From positions 4,274-68,273 of the forward strand of contig SVFO01000011.1 of NCBI GenBank assembly GCA_015056795.1: DNA of 64,000 nucleotides, read 5' to 3'. A program made the position numbers and the translations under genes. Below the pieces are notes generated by a model. The model had not been told where the DNA came from, made no database searches, and worked only from the letters and a program-made list of their open reading frames with translations. Positions 44,955-57,238 of the stretch are shown piece after piece; positions within the stretch are counted from its first letter, which is position 1, and every line of letters begins with the position of its first letter. The stretch comes from Lachnospiraceae bacterium (GTDB lineage Bacteria > Bacillota > Clostridia > Lachnospirales > Lachnospiraceae).

Positions 44955-44984
44955 TTTCTGTGTTATAATCTCGGATGTTTGAAA
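44955..44984 (+). promoter_or_regulatory. Possible promoter of the VOC gene
   Basis: Plus strand: TTGGAT-like -35, about 18 nt, then TGTTATAAT, an extended -10 box, some 50 nt before the start codon. The boundaries are approximate. Confidence 0.5.
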
Positions 44985-45018
44985 AAAGTGAAAACACGAA
45001 AGAAATGGGGAAAAGGAT

Positions 45019-45375
45019 ATGATTCAAGGATTAAGTCAATTATACTTCTTAGTGCAAACGGATGCTACGATCGATTTCTATAGTAGCCTTGGATTTCGGG
45101 AGACAGCGAGGAAAAGAAGTATCTATGAACAGACGATTACCATGGAGGGCTATGGGCTAAAGCTCATCTTCTATGTCAATAAGCTGCGGCCCAAGCACGA
45201 CCTGCATCCAGAGCATGTTGGCATTCGGTATTTTACCCTTCAGGTTAACCATATTGAGGAGCTTGCGGAAAGGTATGGCGTGCCCGTGCTGGATGAAATG
45301 AACGGCGATAAGATTTGCATTCTAGAGGATCCCGAAAAGCTACGCATTGAACTGCGAGAGCCGAGAGTTTGTTAA
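45019..45375 (+). CDS. VOC (glyoxalase/bleomycin resistance-like) family protein
   Basis: 118 residues with the paired beta-alpha-beta-beta-beta fold of the vicinal oxygen chelate family: 'LSQLYFLVQTDATIDFYSSL' and 'GFRETARKRSIYEQTITM', then 'IRYFTLQVNHIEELAERYG', ending 'KICILEDPEKLRIELREP'. The C-terminal Glu ('RIELRE') is a usual metal ligand. Family members include glyoxalases, dioxygenases and antibiotic-binding proteins; the substrate is unknown. GGGGAAAAGGA precedes the ATG. Converges with the hybrid kinase gene. Confidence 0.82.
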   Translation: MIQGLSQLYFLVQTDATIDFYSSLGFRETARKRSIYEQTITMEGYGLKLIFYVNKLRPKHDLHPEHVGIRYFTLQVNHIEELAERYGVPVLDEMNGDKICILEDPEKLRIELREPRVC

Positions 45376-45386
45376 TCTCTCGGCTC
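45358..45386. terminator. Hairpin between convergent VOC and hybrid-kinase genes
   Basis: Stem GAGCCGAGAG / CTCTCGGCTC with a 9-nt loop, at the VOC stop codon. No T-run follows directly on either strand, so termination is only possible. Confidence 0.5.
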
Positions 45387-45401
45387 CCACTGATCTTTTA
45401 T

Positions 45402-48041
45402 TCAATTTCCATTCAAAATCTGCTGAAGCTTGCACGCCAGGTCCTCATATTCGGAAAGAACAATGTCATGCTTCTCCGTAAGATATGCCTCGTTCTCCTG
45501 TGCGGCCGCATCCTCTAGGAGCCTTGCATCCTCAGACAGCTCCACCGCGCCAATCGTCTTGCTCGCGGATTTCACGCTGTGAATCACCGTCCGATATTCC
45601 TTCCAATTTTTCTCCTGATAAAAGGTCTCTAGCGCATTCTTCTTTTCCGAAAAGGCCTCTACGTAATCCTTCATGATGCCGACATAGAACTCCGCATCAT
45701 CCGCGCAGTAGCCAAGTCCCATCTTCGTAGAAATCCCTAATTCTTCTACCTTCTCCAGGATTCCAGAAGCGTCTTTTACCTGCTCCTCCTGCTCGTCCAT
45801 CGCAGGGAATTCCATGATTTCTGAATCCTCTTTCTGCTTTGATGTCTCACCAGAATTCACAGGATTTCGATAGGTCACCAGTTCCTTTGGCAGGTACTCT
45901 GCCAGCTTTTCATCCAGCTCTGCGGAATCAATGGGCTTTGGCAGATAGTCATCAAATCCTGCTGCCAAATACCTCTCTCTCGCCCCAACGATCGCATTTG
46001 CCGTGAGTGCAATGACTGCCGTCCGTTCGCCAAGAAGCCTTTCTTCCTTGAGCTTTGCCAGCGTCTCGATGCCGTCCATTTTCGGCATCATGTGATCCAA
46101 AAGAACGACATGATAGAACTTCCTGCGGATCATTTCGATGGCTTCCATTCCAGAAATCGCGAGGTCAGGCTGGATTCCTGCGCGCTTTAGCAAATTCTTT
46201 GCGACCTCAAGATTCATCCGATTATCATCCACGATCAAAATAGAGGCTCCAGGAGCATAGAGATATGCCTTTTCCATCTTTCTTCGCTCGCTGGTTCTCA
46301 CGCGCTCCTCATAATTGCCCAATGGCTCAGCATTGACAATTCCCTGCCTTAGGCGGAAGGAGAACGCCGATCCCTTTCCATAGTTACTCTCCAGATGGAT
46401 TTCGCTCTCCATCATGCTAAGGAGCTTCACGACGATCGCCATGCCAAGGCCCGTGCCCTCAATGTGGCGATTTCGCTTCTCCTCCAGTCGTTCAAAGGAT
46501 TCGAAGAGCTTCGCGCGATCCTCCTCGCGAATGCCAATGCCCGTGTCCTTTACGCACACGTCAAGATAAACATTCTCGCCGTCCCTGCGGCCCTCATGCA
46601 CGGAGAAGGTCACTCTGCCTCGCTCCGTATACTTTACGGCATTGGTCAGAAGGTTCATAATGACCTGACTTACGCGAACGTCATCTCCTCTAAGGCGCGA
46701 GGGAAGCTTCTCGTCCACCTCGACCACGAGCTCGAGTTTTTTTGCCTTCGCCCTCTCCTGAATGGAATTGACAAGGTTGACAAGGAGTCTGGAAAGATCA
46801 TATGCGACAGGATGAATCTCCAGCTTTCCATCCTCGATCTTAGAGAAGTCCAGGATATCGTTGACGATGGAAAGCAAGGTTTTTCCAGAGTCCTGGATGT
46901 TCTCCGCATAATGAAGCACGTTCGCCTCCTGCGCCTCTCGCAGGATCATTTCATTCATGCCAAGCACGGCATTGATGGGCGTTCGGATTTCATGAGACAT
47001 CTCCGCGAGGAAATCACTTTTCGCCTTATTGGAAGCATCTGCGGCAGACTTCTCCAGTCTCAAAACCTCTGCCTCAAATTCCTGCTTCTGCTCGTTGATT
47101 TTCATTTCTTCGACGCGTTGATGATACTTTCGCTCGATTCGATAAGCGATAAAGCAAATCAGCGCAATCACGGAAAAGCTGATCGAGTATACGAGGATAT
47201 TGACGATCAGCATGGACTTTACGTCCTCGAAGAGATCTACGTCTGATACGACAATAACAACATACCATTGCTGCAGAACCTGTTCGATAAATACCGTGGA
47301 GCTTTCTCCATTCACCTCGGTTTGGAAGTTGGAATCCTCGGCATTCTGCATGTTCTCCCAAAAGCCTTCATAGCCAGGGATCTCGGAAATATAGCGTCCA
47401 TTGAGGGATGCATCGTGATGTGCAATGATCATGCCATCTTCATTGACGATAAAGCCATAGCCCTTGTCCTTGATCGTGACATTTTGAATAATGCTCTGAA
47501 TGTTATTCATGGTGACGTCAAGCGAGAGCGCGCTTTCCCCGTCCGACAAAAGTCGGCTGAAGGAAATGATGACTGCTCCCGTCTGCGCATCGACATAAGG
47601 GGACACAATCGTACTTTCGCCTGCCGCCTCCTTTGCAGCGAGGTACCAGTCGCGGGTCAAGGGATCATAATCCTCGGACGGAGTCCAGCCAAGACCGTCA
47701 AGGTATTCACCGCGAATATAGCCATAAATTCCTGTATAGTTTTCGTCAAACTGCTCTTCCTGGTTCTTCGTCTCCTTTACGAGATAGCTGAGAATTCTTT
47801 TTGAGCTGTCTCCATTTGAGATCATGTCATCAACCGTGTCTGCGGTCACCCAAAGAACGCTCTTCGCCGTATCAAGATAGTTTTCCATCGTCACGGCGAG
47901 CCCGGAAATCTTATCCTCTCCAACCTCATAAATATTGGACACAGAGATCCGAAGGAACAGGCGCGTCGTGTATACGACCACTAGTACCATCATTAGAAAA
48001 ATAAATAATAAAGTTGCAATTACGTTTATTTTTCTTCTCAT
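45402..48041 (-). CDS. Hybrid sensor histidine kinase (dCache - HisKA - HATPase - REC - Hpt)
   Basis: 879 residues. Helix 1 'ATLLFIFLMMVLVVVYTTRL', an extracytoplasmic double-Cache sensor (~35-275, 'GWTPSEDYDPLTRDWYLAAK', 'DKGYGFIVNEDGMIIAHHDA'), helix 2 'MLIVNILVYSISFSVIALIC', a coiled coil, then HisKA ('EMSHEIRTPINAVLGMNEMI', His ~347), HATPase ('NLLTNAVKYTERGRVTF', 'VKDTGIGIREEDRAKLFESF', 'GTGLGMAI'), a receiver ('VVLLDHMMPKMDGIETLAKL', Asp ~648) and a C-terminal Hpt domain ('YRTVIHSVKSASKTIGAVEL', His ~817). It is a multistep phosphorelay protein sensing a small extracellular ligand. No output regulator is adjacent; the REC-REC-HD-GYP protein elsewhere in the window is a possible but unproven partner. 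Confidence 0.95.
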   Translation of the reverse strand: MRRKINVIATLLFIFLMMVLVVVYTTRLFLRISVSNIYEVGEDKISGLAVTMENYLDTAKSVLWVTADTVDDMISNGDSSKRILSYLVKETKNQEEQFDENYTGIYGYIRGEYLDGLGWTPSEDYDPLTRDWYLAAKEAAGESTIVSPYVDAQTGAVIISFSRLLSDGESALSLDVTMNNIQSIIQNVTIKDKGYGFIVNEDGMIIAHHDASLNGRYISEIPGYEGFWENMQNAEDSNFQTEVNGESSTVFIEQVLQQWYVVIVVSDVDLFEDVKSMLIVNILVYSISFSVIALICFIAYRIERKYHQRVEEMKINEQKQEFEAEVLRLEKSAADASNKAKSDFLAEMSHEIRTPINAVLGMNEMILREAQEANVLHYAENIQDSGKTLLSIVNDILDFSKIEDGKLEIHPVAYDLSRLLVNLVNSIQERAKAKKLELVVEVDEKLPSRLRGDDVRVSQVIMNLLTNAVKYTERGRVTFSVHEGRRDGENVYLDVCVKDTGIGIREEDRAKLFESFERLEEKRNRHIEGTGLGMAIVVKLLSMMESEIHLESNYGKGSAFSFRLRQGIVNAEPLGNYEERVRTSERRKMEKAYLYAPGASILIVDDNRMNLEVAKNLLKRAGIQPDLAISGMEAIEMIRRKFYHVVLLDHMMPKMDGIETLAKLKEERLLGERTAVIALTANAIVGARERYLAAGFDDYLPKPIDSAELDEKLAEYLPKELVTYRNPVNSGETSKQKEDSEIMEFPAMDEQEEQVKDASGILEKVEELGISTKMGLGYCADDAEFYVGIMKDYVEAFSEKKNALETFYQEKNWKEYRTVIHSVKSASKTIGAVELSEDARLLEDAAAQENEAYLTEKHDIVLSEYEDLACKLQQILNGN

Positions 48042-48056
48042 GCACTCACCTTACTT

Positions 48057-49826
48057 TTAGAATTCGAATGCCCTCAGCAGGCCCTGAATGCCGCCTTCAT
48101 TGTAGATTTTTTTATAATAGCTGACCTCATCCGCGATCAGCTCATCAATCACCTGCATGCCCAGGAGCTCCACGGGCGCCTGATCATCCGTCATGACGCT
48201 GTCGATTTTGTCAGAATTGATTACGCCATCATTTGCATTACTCTCGATAACAGAATTGTCTCTATCATTTCTGCCGCTCTTATCTGCCACCGTAACAGGA
48301 ACATACGCCTCAAGGTTCTCCGTCACGCGATGCATCATGGCGAGAAGCTCTGCGTTCTCTTCTCTCTCGAGATTCTTTGCCATGACCTCAAGAATCTCGG
48401 GATTCTCGGAGGCAAAGAACTCGCGGTTGGAAGTCCCCTGAACATTGACCTGATAGCAAGTGGGAAATACGCTGCTGATGGTCTGGGCCAGCGCATAGGT
48501 AATGCCTTGCTTTTCGCTCTGTCCGCGCATGTTCATGTTGACTACCATGACTCCGCCTGGATTTAAATGATCCTTAACCATCGTAAAGAATTCCACCGAG
48601 GACATCTGAAACGGAATCGTAATGTCCTGATAAGCGTCCACCATGATGACGTCGTAGGTCTCCTTTACGGCATTCAGATAGGCACGCCCATCATAGGTGT
48701 AAACAGGGATCTCCTCGGAGAGATGAAAGTATTCCCGCGCGAGCTTTGTAATGTCCTCATCAATCTCGACACCCTCCACGCGTATTCCGTCAAAAAAACG
48801 GTTACATTGCGTCGCGTAGGTTCCCGTCCCCATGCCGAGAATCAACATGTCCAGGCCATCCTTTTCCATGATTCCTGCCATATACGGCGCTGCCATGGCA
48901 TAGTCATAATACATTCCCGTCAGCTTTCCGTCCTTCTCATACACGGACTGAACGCCAAACAGCACGTTCGTGGAAAGATAGGTTCTCTTATCATCCTCCC
49001 GTACCTGCAGGTAGTTATAGACCGACTCACCCTCAAAAACGAGATCATTTTCCCAAAAGGCAAAGCTATCCGACTTTCCCGTAAAACATGCCACTACAAA
49101 TACGATAATACCAGCAGTAATCTTAGTAGCATTTTTTCCCGTCTTTTTATCCTTTTTTCCAGCTTCTGATGGCTTTTCACCTTTGTCTCCACCAGAATTC
49201 TCAGTGGGGCTAAAGAAGTACAGGATCGCTAGCAATAACAGGATTCCCGCAAAGATCAGAAATGTAATCGAGGTTCCCACGGCAGGGATCGTCAGGAAGG
49301 TCGGCACAAAGGTACCAATAATACTGCCAATCGTATTAAAAGCATTCAACATACCAACCGTCTTACCGCTGTCGCCAAGATCATCCACCGTAAACTTTAC
49401 CAGTGACGGTGTCACCGTACCCAAAAGGAACAGCGGGAACACAAAGATCACCATACATGCTGCAAACGCCGCCCAAATCAGGAACATATGATTCACGGAA
49501 AAAATCATCACGGCCGAAATACCGATAATCACATACTTTCCAATCGCGGGAATCAACGCAATCCAAATCGCTGCCAAAATAATCCGTCCATACAGCCTGT
49601 CAGGATCTGGCCTCTTATCCGCTGCCCGTCCGCCGTAAATATTTCCCAACGCCATCGCAATCATAATCGTTCCAATAATGATCGTCCAAACAATTTGCGA
49701 TGAACTAAAATATGGGGCAAGCAACCTGCTTGCCCCTAATTCTACTGCCATCACGGACATCCCCGCAAAAAACTCCGTCAGATATAAATATATCTTATTA
49801 CTTAAAATTTTTCTTTTTCCGCTCAT
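48057..49826 (-). CDS. Fused MFS-like membrane / spermidine-synthase-like protein
   Basis: 589 residues. About seven helices come first ('YLTEFFAGMSVMAVELGASR', 'QIVWTIIIGTIMIAMALGNI', 'GTVTPSLVKFTVDDLGDSG', 'ITFLIFAGILLLLAILYFFS'). After a Lys/Gly-rich linker and another helix comes a Rossmann domain (~290-490) like spermidine synthases: 'LDMLILGMGTGTYATQCNRF', 'RVEGVEIDEDITKLAREYFH', 'YDVIMVDAYQDITIPFQMSS', 'HLNPGGVMVVNMNMRGQ'. The family is annotated as fused MFS/spermidine synthase; polyamine synthesis is not proven for it. Other polyamine genes are absent nearby. Near the C-terminus is an Asn/Asp-rich stretch ('NDRDNSVIESNANDGVINSD'). Confidence 0.85.
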   Translation of the reverse strand: MSGKRKILSNKIYLYLTEFFAGMSVMAVELGASRLLAPYFSSSQIVWTIIIGTIMIAMALGNIYGGRAADKRPDPDRLYGRIILAAIWIALIPAIGKYVIIGISAVMIFSVNHMFLIWAAFAACMVIFVFPLFLLGTVTPSLVKFTVDDLGDSGKTVGMLNAFNTIGSIIGTFVPTFLTIPAVGTSITFLIFAGILLLLAILYFFSPTENSGGDKGEKPSEAGKKDKKTGKNATKITAGIIVFVVACFTGKSDSFAFWENDLVFEGESVYNYLQVREDDKRTYLSTNVLFGVQSVYEKDGKLTGMYYDYAMAAPYMAGIMEKDGLDMLILGMGTGTYATQCNRFFDGIRVEGVEIDEDITKLAREYFHLSEEIPVYTYDGRAYLNAVKETYDVIMVDAYQDITIPFQMSSVEFFTMVKDHLNPGGVMVVNMNMRGQSEKQGITYALAQTISSVFPTCYQVNVQGTSNREFFASENPEILEVMAKNLEREENAELLAMMHRVTENLEAYVPVTVADKSGRNDRDNSVIESNANDGVINSDKIDSVMTDDQAPVELLGMQVIDELIADEVSYYKKIYNEGGIQGLLRAFEF

Positions 49827-49902
49827 AAAACTTGCCTATCTCTTTCTTGTCAACACTACTACTCAACTCCAAGCCAGCCCCGAGTTTTTCCATATCCATA
49901 AC

Positions 49903-52944
<3,042 letters not shown>

Positions 52945-53030
52945 TTACTGCGCTTGATAACTCAAGATCTTTCGCTTGCCGCTCTGTTGACGGCCTTCAG
53001 ATTGCTTTTACTTCGTCATTTCTAGTCTTT

Positions 53031-54131
53031 TTAGCTCCAGAAGCCTGAGACAAAGGTCATCAGCGCGATCCAGGTGTAAACTGAGTAGTAGATACCAAGC
53101 TGATCCACTCCAGTTCGTAAGAGCTCCTCTGCTTCCTTCCTGGTAAACAAGCAGAAGCTTCCGACGCATTCTCCGCCGACATTTCCCGCCATGGTCAGCG
53201 TCGGCTCCTCGTCACGGTACAGCGTCATTTGAACCATGGCATTGCTCTCGTCCGTAATGCCTGGAGAGCTAAATAAGAACGGGTTGACGAGCTTGATCTC
53301 ATCCGTAGGTTCAAAGGTCAGCCCCGTCTCCTCGGAGAGCTCGCGAATGGCCGTGCAGAACACGGGATTCTCTTCTTCCAAATCCTCTGGATCCAGAAGG
53401 CCTGCGGGAACGCCTAAGAGGAACTGTCCCGTAGGGAATCTCATCTCGCGCAATAACAGAAGTCTTGGCTCCTTGTCCTTGCACTTCAAAATCACAACGC
53501 ATCCAACGGCATCTGGCTGCATGGCGCGGAACGCTTTCTCGTCCTTCAGCGCAACCAAATCGTCTTTATCGCGGCGGGTTGACATGAAATAATGTCTTCC
53601 CGGGAAATAGCTCAAATCATAGGCCTTTAGGAATTTCCGATCCATGAGCTCCACGACATTCTCCTGCGTCAGCTTCGGCTTCGGGACCACGGACGCCAGC
53701 TTGTCACCATGATAGGAAAGCTCCATTTCAATATCGTTCTTTCCCTCCATCAAATCCTTCAGGAAGTACTTGTCACCCTCCCAAAGCGGCAGGGACGGAA
53801 TCTCTTCAAAGCTCACCCAGTGGAGCTCTCCCTCTGAGCAGCTTTCCGCAAGCTCGCCGCGAAAGCCAGTCGCGGTATAGAGATAGGTGATTTCATCCTC
53901 CCACGGATCCAGCCAAAACAGGATTTTCCCGCGATACGTGAATTCCGTCAGCTCCAATCCCGTCTCCTCGCGTACCTCGCGCACAAGGCACTGTTCAGGG
54001 GTTTCGCCGGACTCCAGCTTTCCGCCCACGCCAATCCACTTTCCTGCATTGGGATCCTGTTTCTTTTTATTCCTGTAGAGCATCAGATATTTCCCATCCT
54101 GCTCCACGTAACAAAGCGTTGATTCAATCAT
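53031..54131 (-). CDS. Tandem Nudix hydrolase (two Nudix domains)
   Basis: 366 residues. Domain 1 (~1-160) has a perfect Nudix box 'GGKLESGETPEQCLVREVRE' + 'ETGLEL' and starts like MutT/8-oxo-dGTP diphosphatases ('IESTLCYVEQDGKYLMLYRN'). Domain 2 (~180-366) resembles ADP-ribose pyrophosphatases: 'DAVGCVVILKCKDKEPRLLL', 'PAGLLDPEDLEEENPVF' and 'AIRELSEETGLTF', with one or two extra residues in the box. Together they could clean up oxidised nucleotides and ADP-ribose-type compounds. The frame is continuous, so this is a real fusion. It lies 13 bp upstream... of nothing in the same operon except the lysine-rich gene encoded just before it. Confidence 0.85.
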   Translation of the reverse strand: MIESTLCYVEQDGKYLMLYRNKKKQDPNAGKWIGVGGKLESGETPEQCLVREVREETGLELTEFTYRGKILFWLDPWEDEITYLYTATGFRGELAESCSEGELHWVSFEEIPSLPLWEGDKYFLKDLMEGKNDIEMELSYHGDKLASVVPKPKLTQENVVELMDRKFLKAYDLSYFPGRHYFMSTRRDKDDLVALKDEKAFRAMQPDAVGCVVILKCKDKEPRLLLLREMRFPTGQFLLGVPAGLLDPEDLEEENPVFCTAIRELSEETGLTFEPTDEIKLVNPFLFSSPGITDESNAMVQMTLYRDEEPTLTMAGNVGGECVGSFCLFTRKEAEELLRTGVDQLGIYYSVYTWIALMTFVSGFWS

Positions 54132-54143
54132 GCTACTGCTCCC

Positions 54144-54788
54144 CTACAGCTTCTCTACAGGCACAAATGGCTCGAAGTCCTCGGTATCGGAACCGATCTT
54201 TCCGCCAAACTCCTTCAGGAAGGTTGTCATCACCTTCTGTACGAGTTCGGAATTGGTGGACTCATAATCACAGGACAGCACCTGCTTCGTGCGAAGGTCA
54301 TTTAATATCTTTAAGTCATTCTTCTCCAGGCTCTCACGAATATCCTCAAACGTAATGACGCCTTCCTTGGTCGTGATCTCCAGGATGCACTCGTCGTCCC
54401 AGACCTCAACCGCCTTCTTGTCAAGGAAATCCAGCGCCTTCGCAAGACTCTTCGCCGTCGTCTTCTTCGGAAGGAGATACAGGAAATCACGCGGCTCCTT
54501 CACGATCTTTTTTACGGCACTCTTCTCGTCCTTAACGGGCTTAGCGGTTCCAGCAGACTTATACTTGTCTCCCGCCTTACCGGTGCCAGTGCTCTTATAC
54601 TTATCAGCGGTTTTGCCAGTGCCAGCCGCCTTTGTTCTGTCCTCAGACTTCCCTGTAGCCTTTGCCTTGTCTACAGGCTTGTTTGCTGCCTTATCAGCAG
54701 CCTTCCCCGTGTACATCTTCTCCCAGGGCTTATCATCCGCCGACTTCTTCTTTACCTTCATATTCGCTAAATTCTTACGCTCAGCCAT
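54144..54788 (-). CDS. Unknown protein with Lys-rich repeat region
   Basis: 214 residues from ATG 54788, which has GAGGGA 6-7 nt upstream; an ATG at 54809 has a weaker site. Residues ~25-95 are a low-complexity, Lys/Ala/Gly/Thr region built of ~13-residue units ('GTGKTADKYKST', 'GTGKAGDKYKSA'). The C-terminal ~115 residues look globular ('PRDFLYLLPKKTTAKSLAKA', 'LDFLDKKAVEVWDDECILEI', 'IRESLEKNDLKILNDLRTKQ') and I do not recognise them. The repeat part is strongly basic and could bind nucleic acid or the wall. The Nudix gene starts 13 bp after it. Confidence 0.7.
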   Translation of the reverse strand: MAERKNLANMKVKKKSADDKPWEKMYTGKAADKAANKPVDKAKATGKSEDRTKAAGTGKTADKYKSTGTGKAGDKYKSAGTAKPVKDEKSAVKKIVKEPRDFLYLLPKKTTAKSLAKALDFLDKKAVEVWDDECILEITTKEGVITFEDIRESLEKNDLKILNDLRTKQVLSCDYESTNSELVQKVMTTFLKEFGGKIGSDTEDFEPFVPVEKL

Positions 54789-54873
54789 CGTACTTCCCTC
54801 ATTCTTCATTTCTTCATCAATATCAAATCCTACCTAGAGCTTTCGAGAATGACATCTAACAGCTTGCAACAAC

Positions 54874-54946
54874 CTCGAGGGGAAGGTTTGGATGATCTTT
54901 CTAGGTTAAATGGTTACTAGAAAGACCATCCAAACCTAGCCCCGAG
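54874..54946. repeat. 73-nt palindromic repeat, copy 2
   Basis: Same length, same ends (CTCGAGGGGA ... AGCCCCGAG) and same apical TCTTTCTA/TAGAAAGA as the element at 6604-6676. The middle stem differs (AGGTTTGGAT against ATCCAAACCT) but still pairs; 19 of 20 stem pairs form. It lies 27 nt past the pepF stop codon. Confidence 0.85.
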
Positions 54947-54972
54947 ATTTGCCATAAGGTTCTTAGAAAGCT

Positions 54973-56772
54973 CTAGCCTACCAGCTTCTCCATCTCGGCA
55001 AGGATTTCCTCGAATGTCTTCATTGCTGCCTCGATTGGTGCTGCCGTCTCCATGTTAACGCCCGCGATCTTAAGAAGCTCTACGGGAGGCTGGCTGCATC
55101 CGCCAGAGAGGAATTTCTTATATCTTTCTACGGCAGGAGCGCCCTCGCTTAGGATTGCCTTTGCGATTGCCACGGATGCCGAGAAGGAGGTTGCATACTG
55201 ATAAACATAGAAATTGTAATAGAAGTGCGGAATTCTCGCCCACTCGTATGCAATCTGATCATCGGAGATCATGTCGGGTCCATAATATTTCTTGTTCAGC
55301 TCATAGTACATCTTATTCAGATTCTCAGCATTCAGGCTCTCACCGCTCTCGCAAAGAGCATTGCTCTGCATCTCGAACTCAGCGAACTGCGTCTGGCGGA
55401 ATACGGTCCCCTTAAAGCTGTCTAGATAATGATTGAGCAGATAAGCGCGCTCCTTCTTATCCTCGGTGTTCTTCAAGAGATATTCCATCAGCAGGATCTC
55501 GTTGGTCGTGGAGGCGACCTCTGCCACGAAGATCTTGTAATTTGCATAAATGAACGGCTGATTCTCATTGGAGTAGCAGCTGTGAAGCGCATGTCCCATC
55601 TCATGAGCCAGCGTGAACATGTTGTCAAGAGTGTTATTATAATTGAGCAGCACATAAGGATGCGTGCCATAAGCGCCAGCAGAATATGCTCCGCTTCTCT
55701 TGCCCTCATTCTCATAAACATCGATCCAACGATTTGCAAAGCCATCACGAAGCTTTGCCAGATAATCCTCGCCGAGAGGCGCCAATGCCTTCAGCACGGT
55801 CTCCTTTGCCTCTTCGAAGGAAACCTCCTTCGCAACGCCCTCGATCATGGGCGTATAAATGTCATACATGTGAAGCTCGTCAATGCCAAGGCACTTCTTA
55901 CGAAGACGAACATAGCGGTGCAGAAGCTCGACATTCGCATCAATGGTATCTACCAGATTCTTGTAAACCTGCGGAGAAACATTGTTGTGATCTACGGCTG
56001 CTTCCAGCGTGGAGTTATATTTTCTAGCCTTTGCATTGAAAATCTGCGTCTTCACCTGGCCATTGTAAAGGCTCGCCAGGGTATTGTTGAACTGCTTGTA
56101 AACGGAATACATCTTCTCAAAGGCTTCCTTGCGCACCCTGCGATCTGAAGATTCCATCAGGATGCCATATCTGCCGTGGGTGATGCGAACGGTATCGCCC
56201 TTGTCATCCACCATCTCAGGGAACTCCAGGTCTGCGTTGTTGAGAATGGAAAAGGTGTCGGAAGGAACCTGACTCATCTCCGTCGTCTGTGCAACAAGCT
56301 TTTCCATCTCGGCAGATAAGCAATGCGCCTTCATGCGGCGAATCTCCTCGATCTCCTTGCGATAAAATTCCAGGCCGGGCTCTGCCTGATAAAAATTCTC
56401 CAGCGTCTCATCGTCAAGTGCAATGATTTCTGGCTGAGCAAATGCCATCATCTCAGCCCCTTCTGCATACAGGCTCATCATCTTAGCGCTCATGGCCTGA
56501 TGCTTCGTGTTCTTCTGGTCCTGATCAAACAAGCGCTCCGCGTAGTTATATGCGAGATCAAGCTTTTCGCCATAGGCAGCGTCCCACTCGAGCATCTGCA
56601 GGAGATTTGCTGCGCTTTCTGACAGCTTTCCCTCCATGCCTGCGATTTTCTTAGCAAGGTCACTGATTGCTTCTAAATCCTTTTCCCAATCCTGCACGGT
56701 GGCATACATATCCTCCACCTTCCAGGTATCCTCTACGCGTACGTCTTCTCTCTTCAATAATTCCTTTGCCAT
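54973..56772 (-). CDS. pepF: Oligoendopeptidase F
   Basis: 599 residues from ATG 56772 (AAAGG-AAT upstream; an earlier ATG at 56790 overlaps that site). M3 metallopeptidase with the zinc motif 'FTLAHEMGHALHSCYSNENQ' (HEMGH, ~389) and the downstream Glu region 'IFVAEVASTTNEILLMEYLL'; N-terminal helical domain 'VEDTWKVEDMYATVQDWEKD'. It is cytosolic and cleaves peptides of about 7-17 residues in peptide recycling. Typical length. A hairpin repeat follows the stop codon. Confidence 0.96.
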   Translation of the reverse strand: MAKELLKREDVRVEDTWKVEDMYATVQDWEKDLEAISDLAKKIAGMEGKLSESAANLLQMLEWDAAYGEKLDLAYNYAERLFDQDQKNTKHQAMSAKMMSLYAEGAEMMAFAQPEIIALDDETLENFYQAEPGLEFYRKEIEEIRRMKAHCLSAEMEKLVAQTTEMSQVPSDTFSILNNADLEFPEMVDDKGDTVRITHGRYGILMESSDRRVRKEAFEKMYSVYKQFNNTLASLYNGQVKTQIFNAKARKYNSTLEAAVDHNNVSPQVYKNLVDTIDANVELLHRYVRLRKKCLGIDELHMYDIYTPMIEGVAKEVSFEEAKETVLKALAPLGEDYLAKLRDGFANRWIDVYENEGKRSGAYSAGAYGTHPYVLLNYNNTLDNMFTLAHEMGHALHSCYSNENQPFIYANYKIFVAEVASTTNEILLMEYLLKNTEDKKERAYLLNHYLDSFKGTVFRQTQFAEFEMQSNALCESGESLNAENLNKMYYELNKKYYGPDMISDDQIAYEWARIPHFYYNFYVYQYATSFSASVAIAKAILSEGAPAVERYKKFLSGGCSQPPVELLKIAGVNMETAAPIEAAMKTFEEILAEMEKLVG

Positions 56773-56805
56773 ATTCCTTTTACCTTTCAAAATTTCTAGT
56801 AGTTC

Positions 56806-57033
56806 TTAAGAGTTTAAATTTCCAAAGCTTCCAAGCAGCTCCAAGTCACTCGCCTTAACCTTCAGGCTTGTCTCAATGCGCTCGTTATTAGGTGTCGTCA
56901 CGATAATCTCTATCACGGTATCCTCTTTTAATCCCCGCTGCGCCACTGCCTTGCAAAACGCTGGAAACTTCGGATGATTCTCCTTAAAAGTATTCCAAGC
57001 ACCCATGAATTTCATCATTCCGCTAAAATCCAT
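56806..57033 (-). CDS. Small conserved-looking hypothetical protein
   Basis: 75 residues ('MDFSGMMKFMGAWNTFKENH', 'VAQRGLKEDTVIEIIVTTPN'), mixed alpha/beta, no membrane helix. GGAGGAGTGAGG precedes the ATG. It ends 34 bp before pepF and is probably in the same transcript. I recognise no domain. Confidence 0.7.
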   Translation of the reverse strand: MDFSGMMKFMGAWNTFKENHPKFPAFCKAVAQRGLKEDTVIEIIVTTPNNERIETSLKVKASDLELLGSFGNLNS

Positions 57034-57238
57034 TGCCTCACTCCTCCATAGTTATCTCAGGGTACACTATAACAATCCTATTATACTCGTTTTATATTAT
57101 GTTTTCAACTTAAAAAGCGGTTTTTCACAAAAACTTTCTCGCCTTTTTACCATATTTTGTGCATTGTTTTTTCTTTTTGTCTGTTTTATGCTGATATTGT
57201 AACAATTTCGTAACATTTCAACGCGAAAGGAGAAAAAA

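Noticed and set aside
45019-45375. Fosfomycin or bleomycin resistance gene
   Set aside because: The fold is VOC, but the metal-ligand set and neighbours do not point to a resistance enzyme; only the superfamily can be called.
49876-49884. Third copy of the 73-nt palindrome
   Set aside because: Only the 9-nt end AGCCCCGAG is present; the matching left arm and stem are missing, and a 9-mer can occur by chance.
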